Below, piece after piece: positions 40,749-52,790 of a stretch of DNA of 64,000 nt. Within the stretch, counting starts at the first letter, position 1, and every line of letters begins with the position of its first letter. Below the pieces are notes generated by a model. It ran no database searches and had not been told where the DNA came from. It saw nothing but the letters and a program-made list of their open reading frames with translations. The stretch comes from Pseudomonas sp. p1(2021b) (GTDB lineage Bacteria; Pseudomonadota; Gammaproteobacteria; Pseudomonadales; Pseudomonadaceae). A program made the translations under genes and the position numbers. The stretch lies in contig NZ_CP083746.1 of the NCBI RefSeq assembly GCF_020151015.1, positions 3,377,001-3,441,000 of the forward strand, written 5' to 3'.

Positions 40749-41522
40749 GTGCGGCGAGTCCTGCTCATCCTCGTATTCTGGGCCAGCCACAGCCTGGCGC
40801 AGCAGCCGGTGCTGCGTTTTTCCGTGGCCGAAAGCTGGAGCATGCCGCTGATCCGCCTGGAGCAGGGTCAGCCGGTCGAAGGCATCCTGTTCGACCTGAT
40901 GCAGGCCCTGGCCCGCGAAGCAGGCGTGCGCCCACGCTATCACCTGATGGCCCGCCTGCGGCTCAAGCAGGCCATGGACAACGGCGATATCGACGTGCGC
41001 TGCTACGTCACGCCCCAATGGTTCAGCGAACGCTTCGCCAACTTCGTGTGGAGCGTACCCCTGCTTCGCCAGAGCGACCTGCTGGTCGGCAGCCCTGGCA
41101 CGCAGCGCCCCACCCAGGTAGACCAGCTGGTGCAGCAACCGGTGGGCACCGTGCTGGGGTACAGCTACCCTGCCCTGGAGGGCCTGTTCGCCCAAGGCAG
41201 GTTGCACCGCGAAGACAGCCGCAACCAGCTGCTGGTCTTGCAGAAACTGCAGGCCGGGCGCTATCGCCATGCCGTGAGCAATGCGCTCTCCCTGCACTGG
41301 TTCAACCGCCAGCAGCCGCCCGCCTGGAAACTGCCGGCCCTGGCCGTGCTGGAGGAACAGGACCTGCACTGCATGGTCCGCGACGACCCGGCTATTCCTA
41401 CCCAGCACATCCTCGAAGCGCTGGCTCGCATGAAGCGGTCAGGGCAGATCGACCGGATCGTCCAACGCTACGGCGCACCTGCGATACAACCAGCCGCGTC
41501 CCGCCAGGCCATCGATCGCTGA
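40749..41522 (+). CDS. Periplasmic solute-binding protein (family 3)
   Basis: A 257-residue extracellular solute-binding protein with a signal peptide (MRRVLLILVFWASHSLAQQ). The body resembles bacterial family 3 binding proteins: ILFDLMQALAREAGV, IDVRCYVTPQWFSER, LVQQPVGTVLGYSYPALEG, and a C-terminal MKRSGQIDRIVQRYG. GTG start with a strong AAGGAGG site. No permease genes accompany it, so it may be a sensor-like or orphan protein rather than part of a transporter. Ligand unknown. Confidence 0.85.
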   Translation: MRRVLLILVFWASHSLAQQPVLRFSVAESWSMPLIRLEQGQPVEGILFDLMQALAREAGVRPRYHLMARLRLKQAMDNGDIDVRCYVTPQWFSERFANFVWSVPLLRQSDLLVGSPGTQRPTQVDQLVQQPVGTVLGYSYPALEGLFAQGRLHREDSRNQLLVLQKLQAGRYRHAVSNALSLHWFNRQQPPAWKLPALAVLEEQDLHCMVRDDPAIPTQHILEALARMKRSGQIDRIVQRYGAPAIQPAASRQAIDR

Positions 41523-41528
41523 GCCTCG

Positions 41529-41639
41529 CTACGCAAGCGCAATAGCGCTCAGAAAAATGATGATCCCCAACACGACAAGCCCGATGGCAACCCCCTGAAG
41601 CGGGGTCAGCTCTTCTTGTTTCATTGTGCTCATCTGCAT
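41529..41639 (-). CDS. Small single-pass membrane protein (36 aa)
   Basis: A short reading frame: MQMSTMKQEELTPLQG, then hydrophobic VAIGLVVLGIIIFLSAIALA and stop. GGAG lies about ten bases before the ATG (ACGCAAACATG); a second in-frame ATG two codons later is also possible. The charged N-terminus followed by one membrane helix ending at the C-terminus is a typical small membrane protein layout. It is convergent with the binding-protein gene, ends six bases after it, and has an AT-rich upstream region (41670-41700) suitable for a promoter. Function unknown. Confidence 0.65.
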   Translation of the reverse strand: MQMSTMKQEELTPLQGVAIGLVVLGIIIFLSAIALA

Positions 41640-41951
41640 GTTTGCGTCTCCGCTTATTCTTGTGATGAGCTTGGATAATAAGAATTAATTTCCTACATAG
41701 ATGCCGGAAATCTCCGGTCATACTGCAAGGCAACTCCTACGCAATACCCGAGACCATACACAGCATGTTCAATACGCGGACGGGGAAGTAGGTGCGCAAG
41801 TGTTAGCCCGCCGGCCCAATCGCGGGACAAGCCCGCTCCCACAGGGTCGGTGTTCGCAGCCCGACAAGGTTGGGTTATCGACCATAGGCTACGACGTGCA
41901 GGGTCATGTGGGAGCGGGCTTGCCCTGCGATTGGGCCGGTACAGTCCCCCT
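41640..41951. other. Intergenic region with REP pair
   Basis: 312 bases between the small membrane protein and the helicase 3' end. The left part is AT-rich and likely holds the minus-strand promoter of the small gene; it includes a CCGGAAATCTCCGG hairpin at 41704-41717. The right part holds widely spaced inverted REP units. Confidence 0.55.
41818..41937. repeat. REP pair (widely spaced)
   Basis: CAATCGCGGGACAAGCCCGC and, about 65 bases on, the inverted copy GCGGGCTTGCCCTGCGATTG. The loop is longer than in the other pairs. Confidence 0.85.
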
Positions 41952-43886
41952 TCAATAACCGTGAGACTCCCGGAACGGCTGGCCCTTGTGATAGGCCACC
42001 CATTCCTGCACATCGTAGGGCAGGTACAGCTGCCGACGGGCTCGCGACAGGGCGATATACACCGCACAGACCCGAGCATCGAATGCATAGGCATCCTTGA
42101 ACGGCTCGGTGCTCATCAGCTCCGGCGTCAGCAGCACGTGATCGAACTCCAGCCCCCCGGCATCCTCGGCCAGCATCAGCATGACGCTGCCCGGCTGGCC
42201 GGTCACCTGCGCCTTGAGCGCATTCAGGTCGGCCATCCTGAAGCTTTCCTGCAGCCGGGCCTGCACCCAGAGGAACGACGCGTCGTAACGGTGAGCATCT
42301 TGCACCTGGCGCCAGTCGGCGCTATGGGCAAAATACGGGTGCGAGGTATCGCCATCGTGCTCGCCGCGAAAGAGCTTGACTGCGGTCTCCATGAAGGCCG
42401 GCATACCCGACTGTTCGGCAAAGCCAAGCGCGCAACGCTTGCCCGCCAGCTCCATGGCCCATTTCATGGTGTCCCAGTGCGAGGCCGTCAACACCACGCA
42501 CCCGACCGGTGGCACGAACCCTTGCGGATAGAACTCGATCCCGACTTCGGCGCTACCGGCGCCCTCGAAGGCGAGCTTGGACTTCTGCGAATGCACGCTG
42601 ATCAGCGGGTTGATCAAACGCTCGACCTGGGGCCCACTGCGCACGGAGAAGGCAATCTCGCGCTGGCGTACCTCGCGCTGCCTGCGCAAACCCGGCCCCC
42701 AGGCGCGCTGGTATTCGTCGCCCAGGGTGATCAGCACCTGGCGGCCACGCTCGATGATCTGCAGCAGCGACGCCGGCACGTCCTGGCTCTCGTCGATGAT
42801 CACATGGCTGTAGTGCGTCGGCACGCTGCAACCGGCCAGGCTCGCGCGCTTGACCAGCAACAGTGGCGCAAAACCGCTGTGGCGGTCCCACGCAGGGTTG
42901 GCCTGCAAGTACGTCCATAGGCGGCTTGCATATTCGAGCAGGACGCGGCTGTCGACATTCGACAAAGGCTGCTCGAAGAACGGCAGGTGCCGGGCAGTGA
43001 TGCTGTAGTCCCACGATTCGCAATAGGCCTTCAGCACCTCCAGGCAGATCTCCAGCGCCTTCTCCGGCCCGTATTGGCGAACGCCGAGAATCCCCAACTC
43101 CTCGGCCAGGGCGCACTTGCGCGGCAACCGGGCCGGCTTGGCCGCAGGCCGTCGTGCACCTTGCAGCAGCTCCTGGGCGAACTCACCGAAGGTCTTGCCG
43201 CGCTTGCTGTCGGCCTGCACGCCAAGGCGGCGGCGCAGGGTTTGCAGCTTCCCGGTGGTACGTGCCAACGGCAGTACCCGGCCTGTCGGCAGGCAATCGA
43301 TCAAGGCGCCGAGCAGATAGCTCTTGCCGATGCCGGCATACCCTTGCACATGCAGGTCCTCCTCCGGGTTGGCTCGCACCACCCGGACCAGTTTGTCCTG
43401 CGCATCGGTGAGCCATCGCTCCTTGTTCATGCCGGTGATGGCCTGCTGGCGGAACGGGTTGTTGTTCAGGTGCCGACGGACCTTGAATTCGAAATCCCAC
43501 TTGCCATCGGGCAACAGATAATCGCGCGCATCGACTTCGTCCGCCGGTAACAGATGCAGCTTCGCCCCCTTCATGACTTCGAGGCCGAAGTACAGCTTGC
43601 GCGCATCGAACAACCGACGCGCTTCCGACAGCAACCCAACGCCCGGCGAATGGCGCCCATCGACCGCCCAGGCCAGCAGCTTGGCCAGCACTTTTTCGGC
43701 AGCCGCCGGGTCGAGTACCTGCCCTTTGGCATCGGCAAGATGCTGGATGACCAGCACCGCAGCCAACTGCGGATCGTCCAGAGCCTCCAACGCAGGCAAC
43801 CCAGGTGCATCGAGCAGGCCTTGGCAGGTCTCTGCGGTCACCGGCAGGAACACCGGGCGGGTGAAATCGTAGTGTTCAGGTTGCAT
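41952..43886 (-). CDS. Uncharacterised SF1 (UvrD-like) helicase/ATPase
   Basis: A 644-residue protein with superfamily 1 helicase motifs: Walker A QGYAGIGKSYLLGAL (about 181-195), Walker B HVIIDESQDVP (361-371), motif III GDEYQRAWG (389-397), motif V AEDAGGLEFDHVLL (573-586) and motif VI VYIALSRARRQLYL (609-622). The first about 145 residues have no motif I recognise (PVFLPVTAETCQGLLDAPGL onward). It is smaller than UvrD, Rep or PcrA. It follows a 140-residue protein by 17 bases on the same strand, so the two form an operon. Roles in repair or defence are possible; neither is shown. Confidence 0.85.
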   Translation of the reverse strand: MQPEHYDFTRPVFLPVTAETCQGLLDAPGLPALEALDDPQLAAVLVIQHLADAKGQVLDPAAAEKVLAKLLAWAVDGRHSPGVGLLSEARRLFDARKLYFGLEVMKGAKLHLLPADEVDARDYLLPDGKWDFEFKVRRHLNNNPFRQQAITGMNKERWLTDAQDKLVRVVRANPEEDLHVQGYAGIGKSYLLGALIDCLPTGRVLPLARTTGKLQTLRRRLGVQADSKRGKTFGEFAQELLQGARRPAAKPARLPRKCALAEELGILGVRQYGPEKALEICLEVLKAYCESWDYSITARHLPFFEQPLSNVDSRVLLEYASRLWTYLQANPAWDRHSGFAPLLLVKRASLAGCSVPTHYSHVIIDESQDVPASLLQIIERGRQVLITLGDEYQRAWGPGLRRQREVRQREIAFSVRSGPQVERLINPLISVHSQKSKLAFEGAGSAEVGIEFYPQGFVPPVGCVVLTASHWDTMKWAMELAGKRCALGFAEQSGMPAFMETAVKLFRGEHDGDTSHPYFAHSADWRQVQDAHRYDASFLWVQARLQESFRMADLNALKAQVTGQPGSVMLMLAEDAGGLEFDHVLLTPELMSTEPFKDAYAFDARVCAVYIALSRARRQLYLPYDVQEWVAYHKGQPFRESHGY

Positions 43887-43903
43887 ACGCGCTCACGCCA
43901 AAA

Positions 43904-44326
43904 TCATTCAACAGCGCACGGCTCGGCACCAGCCGCTACCTGCAATGCGTATTCATAGGCCCCAAGGCTGCCGCTCATCCCGCCCGGGTATTCCCGCGCC
44001 TGGCCAGCGCCCGCCTCGCCGTCGGCCTCGATCACGCCGTCGAGCTCGTACAACGCCATTTCCAGCAGCTTGCGCAGGTGCCGGGCGTTGCCGGCCGAAA
44101 CCCGCAACTGCAACTCGAACCCACCGGGGCTCGTCACGACCGGCTTGTCGCTGCTCACCACCTCGGCCTCGCCCAGTATGCGCTCATGCTCTTCTTCCAT
44201 CTGGTCAAGCACCTTGGTCAGCTCCAGCACCCGCTCGGGGTGGGCAGCCATCAGGTCCTTGATCTCCAGGCGGCGCACCTGCCACTCCCGGATCTTGTGG
44301 CGGGTCTGGTCGTCTATGTGGTCCAT
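43904..44326 (-). CDS. Hypothetical helicase-associated protein
   Basis: A 140-residue soluble acidic protein. The N-terminal half is strongly helical and charged (RHKIREWQVRRLEIKDLMAA; LELTKVLDQMEEEHERILGE), likely a coiled coil. A middle segment GGFELQLRVSAGNARHLRKL resembles a small beta-alpha module, and the C-terminus is Gly/Ala-rich. No family recognised. The start at 44326 is supported by GAGGTAA. Lies 17 bases upstream of the SF1 helicase gene, suggesting a partner or adaptor. Confidence 0.75.
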   Translation of the reverse strand: MDHIDDQTRHKIREWQVRRLEIKDLMAAHPERVLELTKVLDQMEEEHERILGEAEVVSSDKPVVTSPGGFELQLRVSAGNARHLRKLLEMALYELDGVIEADGEAGAGQAREYPGGMSGSLGAYEYALQVAAGAEPCAVE

Positions 44327-44707
44327 GGTCGTTACCTCGCGGCCAAAACGGACTGGCGGAATGCCTTGCATGATAAGGCGCGCGAAGGGGCGGGAGAAAG
44401 GTGCGTGGTATTACCAGGCGTTGACGGCTGGGTGCGGGGCAAGGTCGGAAGGATGAAACGGCTTTGGCAGAGGCCAAAAATGGAGGCGGCCCCACCAGCC
44501 ACACCCCGGCACACGATGTTCCCGCTATGGCTGCTCCCTTCCGGGCCTGACCAGGTTAACGGGTAATCGTTGCGGGGGGACCGATGGGGCCACCACTGCG
44601 CGGCTCGCCAAGTGACGAGCCGCGCCATTGTACCGGTCTGGGGCGAAGTTACAACCTCTGCATCGAGAAAAAACCATCATTTCTCAATGACTTGTCCCAT
44701 TCGTCGA
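44327..44707. other. Intergenic region containing ffs
   Basis: About 380 bases between ligA and the small helicase-associated gene. It contains the SRP RNA gene on the minus strand; the rest shows no gene. Promoter elements of the helicase operon should lie at 44340-44480. Confidence 0.6.
44488..44591 (-). ncRNA. ffs: Signal recognition particle RNA (4.5S)
   Basis: The minus strand contains the universal SRP RNA domain IV: GGTCAGGCCCGGAAGGGAGC followed by AGCC, with the GGAA tetraloop and asymmetric loop that bind Ffh. The ends GGCCCCA and TGGGGCC pair to close a single long hairpin of about 104 bases, the expected bacterial 4.5S size. It guides nascent membrane proteins to FtsY with Ffh. 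Confidence 0.96.
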
Positions 44708-47266
<2,559 letters not shown>

Positions 47267-47325
47267 CTACGCTTTCGTTGAAATCTCGCGGGCAGAATCG
47301 AGGCTGATCCACCCGCTTGGCTACA

Positions 47326-48198
47326 TCAACGCTTCTGGGTCAGCGCGCGGCGCTCGAACTCGACGATGCGCTGGCGGTAGTGCTCGATAGTCTGGGCGGT
47401 CAGCACGCTGCGCTGGTCGTCCTTGAGCTCGCCGTTGAGTTCGTGGGCCAGCTTGCGCGCCGCAGCCACCATCACGTCGAAGGCCTGCTTCGGATGACGC
47501 GGCCCGGGCAGACCCAGGAAGAAGCTCACCGCGCGGGTGCTGAAGTGGTCGATGTCGTCCAGGTCGAACACGCCCGGCTTGACCGCGTTGGCCATGGAGA
47601 ACAGCACCTCGCCGTGGCCGGCCATGCTTTCGTGGCGGTGGAAGATGTCCATCTCGCCGAAACGCAGGCCGCTTTCGAGAATGTTCTGCAACAGGGCCGG
47701 CCCCTTGAAGCCACCCTCGTCACGGGAGATCACGCTGATCACCAGCACTTCCTCCGCCGGCGGCAGCTCCTTGACGGTATTGCTGCCCGCTGCCGCGCCG
47801 TTGTGACGCTTGTCGGCAGGGTAGTCGTCGTCGGCATCGGCGAACAGGTCGGGCTCGCGCGGCTCGGCAGCCAGGTTCAGGTCGCCCTGTTGCGGCTCAC
47901 CCGCACGCTTGCCACGCTTGGCAGCCTTGGCCGGCTTGGGCTCGCGCTCGCGCGCCGGTGCGCTGACCGACGGCAGGTCGCTTTCGTCCAGCTCAGGTTC
48001 CTTCTGGGTTTCCAGCACCCGAGCAGGGCCGAGCACCTCGGCGCTGCCCTCGTCGTCCGGCAGGTTGGAATAACTGCGATCCAGACGGAATTTCAACTTG
48101 CCCTTGCCGCCGCGCATGCGGCGCCAGCCGTCGAAAAGAATACCGGCGATGACAATGACGCCGATGACGATCAGCCACTCGCGCAGACCGATTTCCAT
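47326..48198 (-). CDS. zipA: Cell division protein ZipA
   Basis: FtsZ-binding division protein, 290 residues. An N-terminal membrane anchor ([19 protein letters not shown]) is followed by a basic stretch, a long charged Pro/Glu/Ala linker (about 50-145) and the C-terminal FtsZ-binding domain ([20 protein letters not shown] to the end). Gene order smc-zipA-ligA on one strand is typical of Pseudomonas. Confidence 0.96.
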   Translation of the reverse strand: MEIGLREWLIVIGVIVIAGILFDGWRRMRGGKGKLKFRLDRSYSNLPDDEGSAEVLGPARVLETQKEPELDESDLPSVSAPAREREPKPAKAAKRGKRAGEPQQGDLNLAAEPREPDLFADADDDYPADKRHNGAAAGSNTVKELPPAEEVLVISVISRDEGGFKGPALLQNILESGLRFGEMDIFHRHESMAGHGEVLFSMANAVKPGVFDLDDIDHFSTRAVSFFLGLPGPRHPKQAFDVMVAAARKLAHELNGELKDDQRSVLTAQTIEHYRQRIVEFERRALTQKR

Positions 48199-48401
48199 GT
48201 AATCCCGTGCCTCTAAAAAATATGCTTGAAAACAAAGGCTTCAAAGCCCTTTAACACGTGGCGCCAACTCTATGTTCTGACAGGCGTTTTACCCACGCAA
48301 AAAACAAGTGACATTAAGCTAGCACGACCAAAGACAACTTTACACCGTCTGTCGCACATGTCGGGGGCATTTCCCTCTGGTTCGTGCCCTCTGTTCTCTC
48401 A

Positions 48402-51400
48402 TCAGGCGTCGACCATGGCCAGCGCTTCCTCCACATCAACTGCAACAAGACGTGAACAACCCGGCTCGTGCATCGTCACCCCCATCAATTGTTCGGCCAT
48501 TTCCATGGCGATCTTGTTATGGGTGATGTAGATGAACTGCACGCTTTCGCTCATTTCCTTGACCAACCTGGCGTAACGCCCGACGTTGGCATCGTCCAGC
48601 GGGGCATCGACCTCGTCGAGCATGCAGAACGGTGCCGGGTTCAGCTTGAAGATGGCGAACACCAGTGCCAGGGCGGTCAACGCCTTCTCGCCGCCGGACA
48701 GCAGATGGATGGTGCTGTTTTTCTTGCCCGGCGGGCGCGCCATGATCGTCACCCCAGTATCGAGTAGATCTTCGCCCGTCAGTTCCAAGTAGGCACTGCC
48801 GCCACCGAAAACTTTTGGGAAAAGTGCCTGTAAACCGGCATTTATCTGATCAAAGGTATCCTTGAAGCGGTTGCGGGTCTCCTTGTCGATCTTGCGAATG
48901 ACGTTTTCAAGGGTCTCCAGGGCTTCCACCAGGTCAGCGTCCTGGGCGTCCAGGTAGCGCTTGCGTTCGGACTGCTGCTGATACTCCTCGATCGCCGCGA
49001 GGTTGATCGCGCCCAGGCGCTGGATCCGCCCGTCCAGTTGCTCCAGTTCCTGCTCGGTGCCCTGCTCGCTGGCCTCGGGCTCGAGGGTGGCGAGCACGCC
49101 CTGCAAATCATAGCCATCGGCCAGCAATTGCTCTTGCAGCGTCTTGCGGCGCACGTCCAGGCCCTGGAACTCCAGGCGCGACTGCTCCAGCTGGCCACGC
49201 AGCAACTGGGCCTGCTGCTCGGCCTGGGTACGGCGGCGCTCGGCATCGCGCAGTTCGCGGTCAGCCTCGCCCATGTGCAGGCGGGCCTGGCGCATCTCTT
49301 CATCGACGCCCATGCGCCGCTCGAGCAGCTCTTCGAGCTTCAGGCGCAACTCCTCCAGCGGCGCCTCGCCTTCTTCCAGGTTCAGGTTCAGCTGTTCCTG
49401 GCGCTCGCTCAGGCGCGCCGCCTGCAGCTCCAGGCGTTCCAGGGCCTGGCGGGTGGAGTCGTGCTGGGCACGCAGCGAGCCCAGGCGTACGGCCAGCTGG
49501 TGGGCGTGATCCTTGTGCTGGCGAGCCTCCTGGCGAATGCGGTCCAGGCCTTCGCGCAGGGTGTCGCGGCGGGCCATCAGCTGCTCACGCTGTTCGGTGT
49601 CCTGGGCCATCTGCTCCAGGGCTTCCTGCAGTACCAGGCGCGCCTCGCCCAGTTGTCCATGCTCGAGGGCGCGTTGCTCCTGCAGCTCGGCCAGCTCTTC
49701 GCCCAGGCGCTGCTGACGCAACGCCACCTGCTCGGCACGGGCGCGGCCAGCCGACAGGCGTGCCTTGAGCTCGCCCTGCTGGCGGCTTGCCTCCTGGGTG
49801 CGCCGGTGCAGTTGCTCACGCTGCGCTTCCAGCTCGCGCTGTTGTTCGCGACGGGCCTGGACCTCACGGTCGAAGTGCTCCAGGCGCTCTTCCAATTCGC
49901 GCTGCTCAAGGCCCAGGCGCTCGATCTCCTGGCCACGGGCGAGCACGCCCCCCTGGGACTCGCCACCCCGATTGACCCGCAGAAAATGCCGCCCGACCCA
50001 GTAGCCGTCGCGGCTGACCAGGCTATGGCCCTCACCCAGGCCTTCGCGCAGCGCCAGGGCCTGCTCGAGGCTCTCCACCGGGCGCACCTGGCCGAGCCAG
50101 GGCGCGAGATCCGTGTGGCCTTCGACTTTATCCAGAAGGCTACCCGGCAGCCGGGCACCTTGGGGCCGCTCCAAGGTCAGGCGCAGTTCGCCCTGCTCGA
50201 GGGCAGCGAAGTCCAGGTTACCGAAACCATCGACCAGCACCGCCTGCAGGTCGGCACCGAGCACAGTTTCCACAGCCAGTTCCCACCCCGGCTCGACCCG
50301 CAAGCCTTCGGCCAGGCGCGGCCGTTGTGCCAGGCCCTGGCCACGCAGCCAGTCGGCAGCATCGGCACCGGGCTCCAGGGCGGCTTGCTGCAAGGCCTCC
50401 AGGGAAGCCAGACGTCCGCCCAGGCGCTGCAACTCACCCTGGGATTGCTGGTGAGCCTCGGTGGCCGACTGTAATTGCTCGCGTACACTTTCGAGCTGCT
50501 CGACCACCTGTTGCTCGCCCAGCTGGAGATCCTCGAGCAGCGACTCGCTAGCGGCGAGCTGTTCTGTCAGCTCGAGCAGCACCTCGCCTTCCGGGTCGGC
50601 ACCCAGCTGGTCGCGCTCCTCGCCCAGCTTGCGCTGGCGCTCGGCCAGACGCTCGAGGCTGGCTTCGAGCTGCTGAAGGCGCGACTGCTGCACTTCGGCC
50701 TGACGCCGCGGCTCGGCCGACCGGTTGTTGAACGTGTCCCACTGCTCCTGCCAGCCCTGCATGCCCGCCTCGGCCTCCTCAAGGTGGGCGGTGGCTTCCT
50801 CGGCCGCAGCCAGGGTCAGCGCCTGCTCGGGTTCGAGCATCGCCAGCTCTTCACCCAAAGTCGCCAGCAGGGTGCGGTCGTGCCCCAGGTGAGACTCGGT
50901 CTCCAGACGGGTACGCTCGGCCTCCTTGAGGTCGTCCTGCAATTGGCGCAGGCGTTGCTGGCCATGCTGGATGCTCTGCTCGACCCGGGCGATGTCGCCT
51001 GCGACCGAATAGAACCGGCCCTGAACCTGGTTGAAACGCTCGGACAGCTCATGATGGCCATCACGCAGGCGCTCGATGCTTGCATCGGCATTGCGCTGCT
51101 CGGCCACCAGGGCCTCGAAGGCCACCTCCTGGTCGCCGATGACGGCCTCGCGCTGGCGCACACGCTCGTCCAAGTCGCGCCAACGCAGCGCCGACAGGCG
51201 CGCCTTGAGCTGACGCTCCTGGGCTTTGTATTCGCGGTACTTCTCGGCGGCCTGGGCCTGGCGGTGCAGGCGCTCGAGCTGGCGCTCCAGCTCTTCGCGC
51301 AGGTCGGTCAAGCGGGCGAGGTTTTCCTGGGTGCGGCGGATACGGTTCTCGGTCTCGCGGCGGCGCTCCTTGTATTTGGAGATGCCCGCGGCTTCCTCGA

Positions 51401-51890
51401 TGAAATTGCGCAGTTCCTCAGGTTTGGCTTCGATCAGCTTGGAGATCATGCCCTGTTCGATGATCGAATAGCTGCGCGGCCCCAGGCCTGTACCGAGGAA
51501 GATGTCGGTAATGTCACGACGCCGGCACTTGGTGCCGTTGAGGTAGTAGGTGTTCTGCCCGTCACGGGTGACTTTGCGGCGAATGGAGATCTCGGCGTAG
51601 GCGGCATATTCGCCAAGCAGCGTGGTTTCGCTGTTGTCGAAGACCAGCTCGATGCTGGCCTGGCTGACGGGCTTGCGACCGGATGAGCCGTTGAAGATGA
51701 CGTCGGTCATCGACTCGCCACGCAGGTTCTTGGCCGAACTCTCGCCCATCACCCAGCGCACCGCGTCGATGATGTTGGACTTGCCGCAGCCATTGGGCCC
51801 CACCACGGCAGCCATGTTGCTGGGGAAGTTGACCGTGGTCGGGTCGACGAACGACTTGAACCCGGCCAGGCGAATGCACTTCAGGCGCAT
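48402..51890 (-). CDS. smc: Chromosome segregation protein SMC
   Basis: Structural maintenance of chromosomes ATPase, 1162 residues, full length. N-terminal Walker A GPNGCGKSNIIDAVRWVMGE (about 32-51), two long coiled coils, a hinge around residues 510-650, and the C-terminal head with signature LSGGEKALTALALVFAIF and Walker B CMLDEVDAPLDDANV. It compacts and separates chromosomes. It starts only three bases after a GntR regulator gene and so is probably co-transcribed with it. Confidence 0.97.
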   Translation of the reverse strand: MRLKCIRLAGFKSFVDPTTVNFPSNMAAVVGPNGCGKSNIIDAVRWVMGESSAKNLRGESMTDVIFNGSSGRKPVSQASIELVFDNSETTLLGEYAAYAEISIRRKVTRDGQNTYYLNGTKCRRRDITDIFLGTGLGPRSYSIIEQGMISKLIEAKPEELRNFIEEAAGISKYKERRRETENRIRRTQENLARLTDLREELERQLERLHRQAQAAEKYREYKAQERQLKARLSALRWRDLDERVRQREAVIGDQEVAFEALVAEQRNADASIERLRDGHHELSERFNQVQGRFYSVAGDIARVEQSIQHGQQRLRQLQDDLKEAERTRLETESHLGHDRTLLATLGEELAMLEPEQALTLAAAEEATAHLEEAEAGMQGWQEQWDTFNNRSAEPRRQAEVQQSRLQQLEASLERLAERQRKLGEERDQLGADPEGEVLLELTEQLAASESLLEDLQLGEQQVVEQLESVREQLQSATEAHQQSQGELQRLGGRLASLEALQQAALEPGADAADWLRGQGLAQRPRLAEGLRVEPGWELAVETVLGADLQAVLVDGFGNLDFAALEQGELRLTLERPQGARLPGSLLDKVEGHTDLAPWLGQVRPVESLEQALALREGLGEGHSLVSRDGYWVGRHFLRVNRGGESQGGVLARGQEIERLGLEQRELEERLEHFDREVQARREQQRELEAQREQLHRRTQEASRQQGELKARLSAGRARAEQVALRQQRLGEELAELQEQRALEHGQLGEARLVLQEALEQMAQDTEQREQLMARRDTLREGLDRIRQEARQHKDHAHQLAVRLGSLRAQHDSTRQALERLELQAARLSERQEQLNLNLEEGEAPLEELRLKLEELLERRMGVDEEMRQARLHMGEADRELRDAERRRTQAEQQAQLLRGQLEQSRLEFQGLDVRRKTLQEQLLADGYDLQGVLATLEPEASEQGTEQELEQLDGRIQRLGAINLAAIEEYQQQSERKRYLDAQDADLVEALETLENVIRKIDKETRNRFKDTFDQINAGLQALFPKVFGGGSAYLELTGEDLLDTGVTIMARPPGKKNSTIHLLSGGEKALTALALVFAIFKLNPAPFCMLDEVDAPLDDANVGRYARLVKEMSESVQFIYITHNKIAMEMAEQLMGVTMHEPGCSRLVAVDVEEALAMVDA

Positions 51891-51893
51891 CGA

Positions 51894-52553
51894 TCAGATC
51901 CGTGCCAGCGCCGCCAGCACCAGCTCGCAACTGCGCTGGCTATAGGCGACCAGCACTTCGCGGATGCGCACCTGGTCACGGGCGACCACGGCTTCGAGCA
52001 GCCGGGCGAACAGTTCCAGGTAATCGACCATGTTGGCCTGGCGCTGGTCCAGGGCCAGGTAGTAGGCGCGGCTCATGGCCGGCTGCAGGTTCTCGACGGT
52101 TTCCTGCAGGTAAGGGTTGTCGGCGAACGGGTAGGCCGCGCGCATCACAGCGAAGCTGTCGGCGACGAAGGCCTCGATGTCCTGCCGGGCATGGGCCTGC
52201 TGCAGGCGCTGCTGGATCTCCAGGAACGGCTCGAGATCAGCTTCACTGCGCCAGTGTCTGGCCACCGCATTGCCCAACAGGATGTAGAACTCGCCCATCA
52301 GGGCGCACAGGCTGCGCACGCCACGTTCGTCCAGCTCGGTGACATGGGCGCCACGGCGCGGCAGGATGGCGATCAGGTGCCGGCGTTCGAGGATCAACAG
52401 CGCCTCGCGCACCGAACCACGGCTGACATTGAGCGCCTGGGTGACCTTCTGCTCCTGGATGCGTTCGCCCGGCTTGAGTTCGCCGCGAATGATCCGCTCG
52501 GCCAGGTAGTGGGCAATCTGCTCGGAGAGGCTGTCCGGCGCCTTGAACGTCAT
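51894..52553 (-). CDS. GntR family regulator (FCD type), divergent from xdhA
   Basis: A 219-residue regulator. The N-terminal winged helix is typical of GntR (LSEQIAHYLAERIIRGELKP and VTQALNVSRGSVREALLILE); the C-terminal all-helical FCD domain has metal-type ligand candidates. Divergent from xdhABC, with two TTGACC-type operator-like repeats between, so it is the likely local controller of xanthine dehydrogenase. Its stop lies three bases before smc, linking it also to chromosome condensation transcription. The ligand is unknown; a purine or pathway intermediate is plausible. Confidence 0.9.
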   Translation of the reverse strand: MTFKAPDSLSEQIAHYLAERIIRGELKPGERIQEQKVTQALNVSRGSVREALLILERRHLIAILPRRGAHVTELDERGVRSLCALMGEFYILLGNAVARHWRSEADLEPFLEIQQRLQQAHARQDIEAFVADSFAVMRAAYPFADNPYLQETVENLQPAMSRAYYLALDQRQANMVDYLELFARLLEAVVARDQVRIREVLVAYSQRSCELVLAALARI

Positions 52554-52730
52554 GGTTTTCCTTCAGAATCTTTGAACGGGGCACAAGGTGGCGATTGTAG
52601 CGTAATTGCCCGCCCGTCGCGCAGTGGATCGACGCGCTTTATTCGACCTGCGGGGCCCGCCCGGACGCTGGCAGGCACTATGCTTGAAACAGGACGATCA
52701 CTACCGTCGGGCGGGGCTGCAGGCAATTTC

Positions 52731-52769
52731 TTGACCTTTGAGTCAGAAAATTATTGACCAAAAGGTCAG
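52731..52769. promoter_or_regulatory. Two 16-bp TTGACC-type operators before xdhA
   Basis: TTGACCTTTGAGTCAG (52731-52746) and TTGACCAAAAGGTCAG (52754-52769) are direct copies 23 bases apart, each an imperfect inverted repeat. The second overlaps a plausible promoter: -35 TTGACC (52754-52759), 17-base spacer, TTAGAG (52777-52782). A third copy lies before the purine permease. Confidence 0.65.
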
Positions 52770-52790
52770 CCGTTGCTTAGAGTCCGCCCG

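Noticed and set aside
44327..44487. Additional small RNA beside ffs
   Set aside because: No promoter plus terminator pair could be defined outside the SRP RNA hairpin.
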